Source: Bacteroidota bacterium | Lineage (GTDB): Bacteria; Bacteroidota; Ignavibacteria; UBA10030; UBA8401 | Direction of reading: 5' to 3' | NCBI GenBank assembly: GCA_035506275.1 | Contig: DATJPT010000003.1 | Coordinates: 1-64,000 of the forward strand | Length of the DNA stretch: 64,000 bases | In this document: in pieces, positions 1 through 7,228 of the stretch | Layout of the letters: each line of letters opens with the position of its first letter | How positions within the stretch are numbered: position 1 is the stretch's first letter | Made by a program: the position numbers and the translations under genes | Notes under the pieces: generated by a model | The model's database searches: none | Told to the model about the DNA's origin: nothing | Seen by the model: the letters and a program-made list of their open reading frames with translations, nothing else

Positions 1-342
1 CATAGTTTTTCGATCTAGGTGCGCCTCTATTGTTATCAGAAGATTCCTCCAAACCCAGAAGACCGTATCCGCTTGGGCGTGTTCAAGAGGCAAGATCAAG
101 GTGAGCCTATGCATTCCTTCCGTTGCTATAAATTGATATCCAGCCGTCATAAAGAGACTGTCACTGTATGCGCGGCATTCGCCGAAGGTTGTGGTGTCAC
201 ATTTACAAATTAGCGAGTCTCCTTGAAATCCAGAGGAAAATGCAAGAGTAACGCCAACTGCCATTGGTGGAGATGTGACCTCCGACCTGTTGCATCCACA
301 AAAGGCTATGAGGGTAAGGAAGATGATCGCGTAATTTGTCAT
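1..342 (-). CDS. Cassette-borne putative lipoprotein (3' end outside window)
   Basis: An open minus-strand frame starts with ATG at 342 and runs off the window edge after 114 codons without a stop. The N-terminus is a short hydrophobic segment (MTNYAIIFLTLIAFCGC), so it resembles a lipoprotein signal with Cys17 (preceded by Gly) as the likely acylation site, although the box is not classical. The next residues are Ser/Thr/Pro rich, and the later part has no domain I recognise. It begins 43 bases inside the second integron cassette, whose left boundary is the attC end at 385/386, and it is read in the same direction as arr. That position supports a real cassette gene. Function unknown. Confidence 0.55.
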   Translation of the reverse strand, partial: MTNYAIIFLTLIAFCGCNRSEVTSPPMAVGVTLAFSSGFQGDSLICKCDTTTFGECRAYSDSLFMTAGYQFIATEGMHRLTLILPLEHAQADTVFWVWRNLLITIEAHLDRKTM

Positions 343-379
343 TTGAACGCTATCGAGAGTTTCTTGATTTGTGCCAACC

Positions 380-534
380 GCCTAACGGACCGGCGCTAAG
401 CTGACGGCGGCGAACTGATGGCGCCATGTAGTTCGGTGCGCGGATGTTCCAGAATCAAGTTTCGTTGCGGCCAACTGCCGCGCGGCGTAGACGCAGACTG
501 TTTTATCCGCAGCTTCAGCGCCTGGTTAGAACGC
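380..534 (-). other. attC recombination site of the arr cassette
   Basis: Read on the minus strand, the site opens with an R'' box (TTCTAAC, 531-525) and closes with an R' box GTTAGGC (386-380), which fits the GTTRRRY consensus. Just inside lie the L boxes: plus-strand GGCGCTAAGCTG (392-403) and CAGCTTCAGCGCC (510-522). These are complementary apart from one extra C, the unpaired extrahelical base typical of attC bottom-strand folding. The intervening 106 bases form the variable terminal structure. At about 155 bp the site is slightly longer than the usual range. It lies directly after the arr stop codon, as expected of a cassette. Confidence 0.85.
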
Positions 535-1085
535 ACACATCGGGCTGGGCATTGGCAGCTCGGGAACTAATTGATAATTTCTCCTCTAGAATGGGGTTTG
601 ACATTCGCCAACTTGTCGCGCCATTTTTGGAGTTCCTCAGGTGTTTGTCTTACCCAATCTGTAACTTCGCCAACAATTTTCAATGGAGCTTTGGTGCGAT
701 ATGATCGTGTCGGATTACCCGGGAATTTTTTGTCGGTAACGTTCGGGTCATTTTCAAAAATCCCAGTCGGTTCGACGATATAGACACGTTCGCGTCCTTC
801 GCCTTTGGCCAAGGCCGCAGCAAGTCCCGCGCCATTTACCAAGGCTGTAAAATAAATGTGATTCATTATAACCTCTGGGTTGTAATTTGAATTGAACCCA
901 GCTGTCAGCAGATCGCCAACCCGCAAATCCGCTTTCGTCCCGTGGTAGAAGGGGCCATTGTCTAAAACGTCAGACACGCCAAGTGTAGTAATTGTGTCTT
1001 TCATTCTTTAGTGCTGTGTTATGAGCATCTGGCTGCAATGTCCGCTAATTGTTCGAAAATCGATACAGCATGTTGTGCGTTCTAA
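386..1085 (-). mobile_element. Integron gene cassette carrying arr (about 700 bp)
   Basis: The cassette is bounded by the attI crossover (minus-strand G^TTAGAAC, bases 1086/1085) and the attC crossover (G^TTAGGC, 386/385). The first bases of the cassette, TTAGAACGC, are complementary to the R'' arm of its own attC (GCGTTCTAAC at 534-525). Excision would therefore recreate a perfectly paired attC, showing that this is an intact cassette and not a chance neighbour. It carries one gene, arr, read away from attI and intI in the classical orientation. Confidence 0.82.
567..1004 (-). CDS. arr: Rifampin ADP-ribosyltransferase Arr
   Basis: Arr inactivates rifamycins by transferring ADP-ribose from NAD+ to the antibiotic. 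The 145-residue product has the family length and its hallmark motifs: FYHGTKADL (His21), HIYF (Tyr51), YIVEPTGIFENDPN (Asp86) and FPGNPTRSYRT. His21, Tyr51 and Asp86 keep the same mutual spacing as the catalytic His19/Tyr49/Asp84 set described for mycobacterial Arr and cassette Arr-2, shifted by two. The ATG at 1004 is preceded by a weak AAAGA element. The gene sits in an integron cassette next to attI, where expression would depend on a promoter in or near intI/attI. Substrate specificity is inferred from the family, and environmental Arr homologues may have other substrates. Confidence 0.93.
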   Translation of the reverse strand: MKDTITTLGVSDVLDNGPFYHGTKADLRVGDLLTAGFNSNYNPEVIMNHIYFTALVNGAGLAAALAKGEGRERVYIVEPTGIFENDPNVTDKKFPGNPTRSYRTKAPLKIVGEVTDWVRQTPEELQKWRDKLANVKPHSRGEIIN

Positions 1086-1135
1086 CTATGTTTAGATTGT
1101 GCGAAGCAGGTATGTGCCCTGATTTGATTACATAG
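1072..1135 (-). other. attI site of the integron
   Basis: Between intI and the first cassette the minus strand contains a simple core site with inverted boxes: TCTAAAC (1096-1090), a 3-base spacer, and GTTAGAA (1086-1080), cut after the first G at 1086. The outer limits of attI, including accessory integrase sites, cannot be set by eye, so the ends given are approximate. Position directly upstream of intI, and the orientation of the following cassette, agree with the classical integron layout. Confidence 0.6.
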
Positions 1136-1160
1136 ACTGCTCCCCGCAGTATACTATAAT
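1133..1160 (+). promoter_or_regulatory. Candidate intI promoter
   Basis: TAGACT (1133-1138) and a perfect TATAAT (1155-1160) are separated by 16 bases, about 130 bases before the intI start. The -10 overlaps a short C-run/G-run inverted repeat (CTCCCC and GGGGGA flanking the AT-rich centre) that could fold or be an operator. The assignment is weak because the -35 matches only partly. I saw no convincing LexA box and no clear outward Pc promoter. Confidence 0.3.
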
Positions 1161-1292
1161 AGTGGGGGATTGCCCGGAAGGATATTGCATGCCCCCTCGC
1201 TTTTTTCTGTGAGTTTTACTATCTTCCCATTGTTACAACCGCAAAACTACTGCATTCCGCTGTAAAATGCAACTTCACAAAGGGGGAGTCCA

Positions 1293-2252
1293 ATGGAAAA
1301 AGGAAAATTGCTCGACCAGGTTCGGTCCCGTATGCGGCTTCGGCACTTCAGCATGCGAACTGAACAAGCATATCTTTATTGGATCAAACGATTTATCCTC
1401 TTTCATCATAAACGACATCCGCGCGAAATGGGGGAGAAAGAAGTTGAGGCGTTCCTCTCTAATCTCGCTGTTATCGGAAAGGTCTCTGCATCAACACAAA
1501 ATCAGGCGTTCAATGCACTTCTTTTCCTCTATAGAACAATCTTCGGACGTGAGCTTGGCAATGTTGCAGACGTCGTGCGTGCTAACCGGCCTCGCCGGCT
1601 TCCTGTCGTCTTTACAAGAGAAGAAATGCAGGCTATCCTCGCACGGCTGCACGGGACAAATAAATTGATCGCTAGCCTGCTCTACGGGTCAGGCTTCCGT
1701 CTGCAGGAGTGCCTTAAGCTCAGGGTCAAGGATATCGACTTCGGAAGGGGACTTATCATTGTGAGGGAAGCGAAAAGAAATAAAGACCGCATCGTCCCTC
1801 TCCCCGAAAAAATCAAAGAAGAACTGAAGCTCCATTTAAGAATGGTAACGATCTTGCACGAGCGTGATTTGATGCACGGGGAAGGGGAGGTTATGTTGCC
1901 GGATGCGCTCGCGAGAAAATATCCGGGCGCGGGAAAAGAAATTGCCTGGCAATACGTTTTCCCCGCTTCGAAACTCTCGGTCGATCCCCGCACCAAGAAA
2001 AAAATGCGCCATCATCTCGATGAAAGCGCTGTGCAAAGAGCGGTGAAGGAAGCGATCACCCTCACCTGCCCCCGGAAGAATGGCAGTTGCCACTCATTCA
2101 GGCACTCGTTTGCAACGCATTTGCTCGAACAAGGGTATGATATCCGTACTGTGCAGGAACTGCTCGGACACCAGAATCTGCAGACAACGATGATCTATAC
2201 TCACGTCCTCAATAAGGGGGGGCTCGCCGTTCTGAGTCCGCTGGATCGATAG
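1293..2252 (+). CDS. intI: Integron integrase (tyrosine recombinase)
   Basis: IntI catalyses attI x attC and attC x attC recombination to capture and shuffle cassettes. The 319-residue protein has the N-terminal SAM-like DNA-binding domain (about 5-90) and the C-terminal catalytic domain with Arg136 (GSGFRLQE), His267 and Arg270 (HSFRHSF), His293 (LLGHQ) and the nucleophile Tyr302 (MIYTHV). The integron-specific insert is present around 215-255 ([14 protein letters not shown] through [14 protein letters not shown]), which separates it from XerC/D. The ATG at 1293 follows a strong GGGGGAG site. It is divergent from the cassettes on its left and convergent with the GH2 gene on its right. All catalytic residues are intact, so it is probably active. 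Confidence 0.96.
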   Translation: MEKGKLLDQVRSRMRLRHFSMRTEQAYLYWIKRFILFHHKRHPREMGEKEVEAFLSNLAVIGKVSASTQNQAFNALLFLYRTIFGRELGNVADVVRANRPRRLPVVFTREEMQAILARLHGTNKLIASLLYGSGFRLQECLKLRVKDIDFGRGLIIVREAKRNKDRIVPLPEKIKEELKLHLRMVTILHERDLMHGEGEVMLPDALARKYPGAGKEIAWQYVFPASKLSVDPRTKKKMRHHLDESAVQRAVKEAITLTCPRKNGSCHSFRHSFATHLLEQGYDIRTVQELLGHQNLQTTMIYTHVLNKGGLAVLSPLDR

Positions 2253-2365
2253 GGCCCGAATTTTTTGTTGGCTGCCATGAAAGCCCAAAATCACGAGAAA
2301 ATATCTAAAACTTTTCTAACTCGTCTTACCGGCTTAGTGTCATTGTGGCAATACAACGATTCCTG

Positions 2366-5300
2366 CTATTGGATGTTGAACCCTTCAATTTCAACGTCGG
2401 GTTTCTCGCCGCGCGTGTCGGCATCCTCAATCTCTATAGTGATCGTCCGTTTCTCGCCCGGCATCAACGAGAAATAGTTATCGCTGAAGATCGCCGGCAG
2501 AATGCGGTCGCGGCTTGCCGACCTGACAGCTTTTAATTTTATCATTAATGCCGGCTGTGCATTGGCGTTTCCGATCTCTGTAGTCAGACGCCATCCGCTG
2601 CCTTCTTTCACGGCTTTTGTATCTGCTCGCAGCTTTACTTTTGGCAATCCTCGAACGGCTTTCAAGTCATCTTCCTTTACTCCGCGCCAGTAGAGATTCT
2701 CCGAAATCACATTTGAGCCTCGTGAAAGCTTGAGCCTGATGAAATATGTGGAGCTGAGCCCTTCGGGATATTCGAGCTTATAGCAGCGGACAGTCTGATC
2801 CTCTGAACAATCAAGCCTTGTTGTCTTTTCTTGTTTCACTGAGCCGTCGAGATTGATCAATTGCATCGTCGCTGTGAGTCCGGCTCCATTCTCAAGGCTG
2901 TAATTCACAACCTCGATGCTGTCGGTCAGCGCATTCCATTGAATATGGAGCGGCTCATTCGCCTTCCTGCATCCAAAATATGCGGCAGTGGGCTCAAAAT
3001 AGTAGTCGTAGGTATCCCAGACCATCGAAGGCCATGCCGAATGACTCATCCACAACAACACACCCATCCTGTTCCTGCTCTGCGCTTCGAACATTCCCCT
3101 GTATCCCTGGTAGTTCACCCACTGGGCCAGCATGAGCCAATCTTTCACGTTGTCAACAGGACCGAAGTGATCGGTAATTTCTTGGATGAAGGACAAACCA
3201 TACTGCGCGCTTTCAAGGTTGAAATCATGAACGCCCCACATCCTTCCGATCGGCCACAATGTTGAGTCCGGAAGCATTTGCGTCAGGCTCTCGTATGAAA
3301 CCATATTCGGCATGCCTATTTCGCTGTGCAGTTTCTCCGTCGCTCTTTTTTCAAAATAGAATTTCAACGGCATAGCACGGTACGGCCCGCCCCCGCTCAC
3401 CGGGCCGAAAGAAGAGCTCGAAACATAATGAAGGCCGGGATGCAGCTGCGGCAACAACGCTCTGTTCGCTGAATCGATCGGCTGCGGCGGATTCCCTTCG
3501 TTCCGTCCGCAATATAATCCGATCGAAGGATGATTGCGGATGCGCTTTACAAAATCGACGACATTCCGCATGAACATCCCGTTATCGTTCGGGTCGGGAC
3601 CGTCCAACGGATTGGCAAGCCAAAAATCCTGCCAGACCATGATGCCGTACTTGTCGCAGGCATCGTAAAAGGCATCGTCGCCAATTTGGCCAACCCAGTT
3701 CCGGATCATCGTGAAATTCATTTCTTTATGATACCGCACTGCTACGTCGTATTCTCTCGCCCGATAACGAAGCATCGACTCGGAAAATCCCCAATTTCCC
3801 CCTCGTCCGATAAAACGTCTTCCGTTGACCCAGATCTTCAAAACATCGCCGTCTTCGGAATAGGTCATTTGTCTGAGCCCTGTTTTGAACGATTGCGAAT
3901 CCGATACACTTTTGTCCGCGGTCGTGAATTCCAGTTTCACATCGTAAAGACTCTGTTCGCCGTATCCGTTCGGCCACCAGAGTTTTGGATTTCTCAAGTG
4001 GAGGGAAGGACATACCGATGAATTGAAATGTACCGTTTTTGATTCCGATGGATTCAGTAGAATCACCTGTTCGAATTTTGCGTCGCCAACGCTTCCCTGT
4101 ATTGTCCCTTCTTGTTCTTTGGCTGTATGATTGCGGAGAGTTACTTCGACGTTTACATCGGCCGATGATGTATCGGGAAGAGGCAGAGTGGTCGAAACGA
4201 ACGGGTTTTCGATCGTCACTGCACCGGTTGTCGTGAGATAGACGTCACTCCAAATCCCGATCTCCCGTCCCCGGATGGTCGGGATCCAATCCCACCCGAT
4301 AGAGGCGTGAAACGTTGGATTGTCGGCGCCGAGTTCGCCGCCGTTGGCATCGTGGCTGAGTTTCGTCTGCTCCTTTACAAATCCTGGCGTGTCGTTTTTC
4401 TTGACACGAACAGCTATGACATTTTTTTCTCCCGGGTGAATAATGTCAGTGACATCAAATTGTGCCCGCGTAAATGCTCCTTCGATCGATCCGAGTTTTC
4501 TCCCGTTCAGATAGACTTCTGCCTTCCAGTTAATTCCATTAAAATTGAGAAAAGTCTTCTGCCCCTGAGTGGAAGAGGGGGGAATAAATTCATCCCGATA
4601 CCAAAAGTCAGACCAAAAGAATGAATCGGAAATGAGAAGCTGGTTGTCGGCAAAGTTCGGATCGGGGAGAGCGCCGTCGTTCAAATAACTCACAAGCACT
4701 GTCCCCGGAACAGTCGCGATCATCCAGTCATGATCATCGACACCCGTTTTGGAAAGCGATTCGCCGTCTCCCCTCACTAACGATTCGCGCTGGAGTCTCC
4801 ATCCCCCTCCTGCAAGATCGACTCTTCCATTTTTTGCTGCTGACGCGGAAGGATGTGCAACAGGAACCGGTCCGCCGGTGCCAAAAACTTCCATCTCGCT
4901 CAGAATATATCCGTCGGCGGACTCCGCTTGCTTCATCATCACTCTGACGTATCTTCCCTTGACTGATGAAACGAGTTTGATGTCGTCGGTCTCATTGTTC
5001 TCAGAATGTTGAGGGATCGCCGCTATGTCATTCCAGCTTGCGGCATCGTCGGATGATTGGATCGTTCCGACTGTGGCCCGGCGTATCCAGCTCAATACGA
5101 CTCGATCAAACGTACATTCTGCGCCAAGATCGACATAGACCCATTCATCCTGTACACTGCGACTCATCCATGCACTGGTGAAGCTGTATGGTCCGCCAAT
5201 CTCTGCATGTTTGCGGTTGCGCAGCATCCCGATTTCTCCTACCGACCAGCTCTTTACGTTCGGTGAGATCATGTTGAGACGATAAAAGCTGAAATGAGCG

Positions 5301-5938
5301 GTTGAGGTTGGTTTGATCGAATAACTGAACGACCGCAGGTTCGGAGGGGAGACTCTCCGCCAGTAGCCGGTAAGGGAGTCGCCGGGCAATGAATCGCCGC
5401 TTACCATGCCTATCTGCCGCCAATTTTTTCCGTCGTTCGAGCCGGTTACGGAAATTTCCCAATGCCTTACCGGGAGACTGTCAACGAGAAGGTTGCCGGT
5501 GAGATAAATACTGTCGATGTCTGGTATGAGGCTGTTTCCTGCAAGCTCGATCTGAATCCAGGCATTTCCGCCATCCACATTTTTTCGCGTCATCGGATTC
5601 CTGTCGATCACCCACCCGCGCTCGTTCCTTTTCAAAGGCCCTTCACTGCTTGTGGTGACAATAACCCATCCCGGCAGTTTCGTCTCTTTTATACCGTCGG
5701 TAATGAGCTGCGCCGTGCAATTGAAATCGTAGCTGCTCGATTGGTACGCCGGACGATGCAGCGCGAGATTCCGATAATTCATTGCGTCGATTTTCATTGA
5801 CGGAGAGAAATCAGCATTAACCTCCCCGGGGTAAATGCCGACGCCCCGTGTGTATTCCTGTGCCTGAATCGTGAATAATGAAGCGCTCATCGACATGGCG
5901 ATGAGAATTGAGACGGCGACTTGTTTGGCGATGATCAT
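2366..5938 (-). CDS. Secreted GH2-family glycoside hydrolase with discoidin-like domains
   Basis: A 1190-residue exported enzyme that probably releases sugars from oligosaccharides or glycans in the periplasm or outside the cell. A signal peptide occupies about 1-27 (ends IQAQ). Two F5/8 type C-like carbohydrate-binding regions follow at about 58-240 and 245-355. Next come the GH2 sugar-binding jelly roll (about 375-560), the immunoglobulin-like domain (about 570-680) and the TIM barrel. The predicted acid/base is Glu814 (YCGRNEGNP) and the nucleophile Glu873 (HSEIGMP). The overall pattern is nearest to beta-mannosidase/exo-glucosaminidase-type GH2 members, but the substrate cannot be read from sequence. 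It is divergent from the Gfo/Idh/MocA and GH31 genes across a 250-base gap, suggesting one carbohydrate-use locus. Confidence 0.88.
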   Translation of the reverse strand: MIIAKQVAVSILIAMSMSASLFTIQAQEYTRGVGIYPGEVNADFSPSMKIDAMNYRNLALHRPAYQSSSYDFNCTAQLITDGIKETKLPGWVIVTTSSEGPLKRNERGWVIDRNPMTRKNVDGGNAWIQIELAGNSLIPDIDSIYLTGNLLVDSLPVRHWEISVTGSNDGKNWRQIGMVSGDSLPGDSLTGYWRRVSPPNLRSFSYSIKPTSTAHFSFYRLNMISPNVKSWSVGEIGMLRNRKHAEIGGPYSFTSAWMSRSVQDEWVYVDLGAECTFDRVVLSWIRRATVGTIQSSDDAASWNDIAAIPQHSENNETDDIKLVSSVKGRYVRVMMKQAESADGYILSEMEVFGTGGPVPVAHPSASAAKNGRVDLAGGGWRLQRESLVRGDGESLSKTGVDDHDWMIATVPGTVLVSYLNDGALPDPNFADNQLLISDSFFWSDFWYRDEFIPPSSTQGQKTFLNFNGINWKAEVYLNGRKLGSIEGAFTRAQFDVTDIIHPGEKNVIAVRVKKNDTPGFVKEQTKLSHDANGGELGADNPTFHASIGWDWIPTIRGREIGIWSDVYLTTTGAVTIENPFVSTTLPLPDTSSADVNVEVTLRNHTAKEQEGTIQGSVGDAKFEQVILLNPSESKTVHFNSSVCPSLHLRNPKLWWPNGYGEQSLYDVKLEFTTADKSVSDSQSFKTGLRQMTYSEDGDVLKIWVNGRRFIGRGGNWGFSESMLRYRAREYDVAVRYHKEMNFTMIRNWVGQIGDDAFYDACDKYGIMVWQDFWLANPLDGPDPNDNGMFMRNVVDFVKRIRNHPSIGLYCGRNEGNPPQPIDSANRALLPQLHPGLHYVSSSSFGPVSGGGPYRAMPLKFYFEKRATEKLHSEIGMPNMVSYESLTQMLPDSTLWPIGRMWGVHDFNLESAQYGLSFIQEITDHFGPVDNVKDWLMLAQWVNYQGYRGMFEAQSRNRMGVLLWMSHSAWPSMVWDTYDYYFEPTAAYFGCRKANEPLHIQWNALTDSIEVVNYSLENGAGLTATMQLINLDGSVKQEKTTRLDCSEDQTVRCYKLEYPEGLSSTYFIRLKLSRGSNVISENLYWRGVKEDDLKAVRGLPKVKLRADTKAVKEGSGWRLTTEIGNANAQPALMIKLKAVRSASRDRILPAIFSDNYFSLMPGEKRTITIEIEDADTRGEKPDVEIEGFNIQ

Positions 5939-6189
5939 AATGGTGGATCGGGCCGAGTGGCAGCAAGGGTTGATTACAGAGCAAGATGAATATACAGATT
6001 CTTGCGTAGTGTACGCAAGTATTTCTTGGAAGCTGAATGTCTTCTTCCAAACCGGCCTTCAATATGAAACTTCGTTCGTTCTCTCCGTTATTGATTCTCT
6101 ACCCCTTTTTCCTGATATTGTTTCCCGAGAATTCAATCTGTCAACAAACTTCCTGATCTTCATCAGCCGGACATTTTTCCTTCCATCAC

Positions 6190-7191
6190 ATGAAATCCTC
6201 ACCGTCTAAAATTCGCTATGGCATTCTCGGATTAGGGCTGTTTGCAGAGCGCGCCATCGCGCCGGCGATCCGGGCATCATCCAATTCAGAATTGATCGCG
6301 ATCCAAAAGCGCTCGATGGCCGCTGCAAATGCCAAAGCCAAAGAGCTCAGCATTCCACTGGCCTTCGACTCTGTGGAAAAATTGGTCGCACACAATGACG
6401 TCGATGCGGTCTACATCGTTTCCGCGAACGCATTTCACGCTCCGTCGGCGATCGCCGCAGCCCGCGCGAAGAAGCACGTGCTTGTCGAAAAGCCGATGGC
6501 AATGAATGCTGCGGAGGCCCGGAAAATGATTGCCGCCTGCAAGCAGCACCGAGTGAAGCTTATGGTCGGACACATGCTGAGGCTCTCGCCATTGGTTCGC
6601 CGCATGCGCGACATCGTCCAGTCGGGAATGATCGGCGACATTACTGCGGCGCGAGCGGATTTTGTCTACGACGGCAAGATCAGCCATCGAACCTGGCTCC
6701 TGGACCGAAAACTCGCCGGCGGCGGTCCTGTCTATGATATCGGAGTCCACGGCCTCGACACGCTCCGGTTCATCTTGAACGATGAAGTCGTTTCGGTCAA
6801 AAGCGATCTGTCGCCTCGTCCGACCGCAAAAAAAACGGAAGAAAGCGCCAATATTATTCTGCGGTTCTCGCGGGGAACTCTTGCTTCCATCTACTGCTCG
6901 TTCGCTGCACCCCTGCGAAGGACATTCATTGAATTTATCGGGACAAAGGGAATCATATCGGCATACGGCTTTACTCAAAACAATGCCACGATTTCCCTCC
7001 GAACGACGATGGGGATTGATGGAAAAGAACAGCCGCCCGCCATTGAAGAGGTCGTTGTGCCCAATCTTTATATAGAGCAGATCACCAGATTTTCCACCGC
7101 AATAATAGAGGGGACAGAGCCGTATGCGCCGGGCAGCACCGGATTGAAAAATCAAATCGTGCTTGACGCAGTGATGAAAGAAGGAAAATGA
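6190..7191 (+). CDS. Gfo/Idh/MocA family oxidoreductase
   Basis: A 333-residue NAD(P)-dependent dehydrogenase-like protein of the family that oxidises or isomerises sugars and inositols. The N-terminal Rossmann fold opens with YGILGLGLFAERAI (about 8-22). VYIVSANAFHAPSAIAAARAKKHVLVEKPMA contains the EKP motif of the cofactor/substrate site (about 100). The C-terminal alpha/beta domain includes GGGPVYDIGVHGLDTLRF, with the conserved Asp and His of the active site. There is no signal peptide, so it is cytoplasmic. It lies just upstream of the GH31 gene with 37 bases between stop and the chosen GH31 start, so they are probably co-transcribed. The substrate is unknown. Confidence 0.9.
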   Translation: MKSSPSKIRYGILGLGLFAERAIAPAIRASSNSELIAIQKRSMAAANAKAKELSIPLAFDSVEKLVAHNDVDAVYIVSANAFHAPSAIAAARAKKHVLVEKPMAMNAAEARKMIAACKQHRVKLMVGHMLRLSPLVRRMRDIVQSGMIGDITAARADFVYDGKISHRTWLLDRKLAGGGPVYDIGVHGLDTLRFILNDEVVSVKSDLSPRPTAKKTEESANIILRFSRGTLASIYCSFAAPLRRTFIEFIGTKGIISAYGFTQNNATISLRTTMGIDGKEQPPAIEEVVVPNLYIEQITRFSTAIIEGTEPYAPGSTGLKNQIVLDAVMKEGK

Positions 7192-7228
7192 GTAAGTGCA
7201 TCGGCATGAACATGCGGAGATCATTTCA

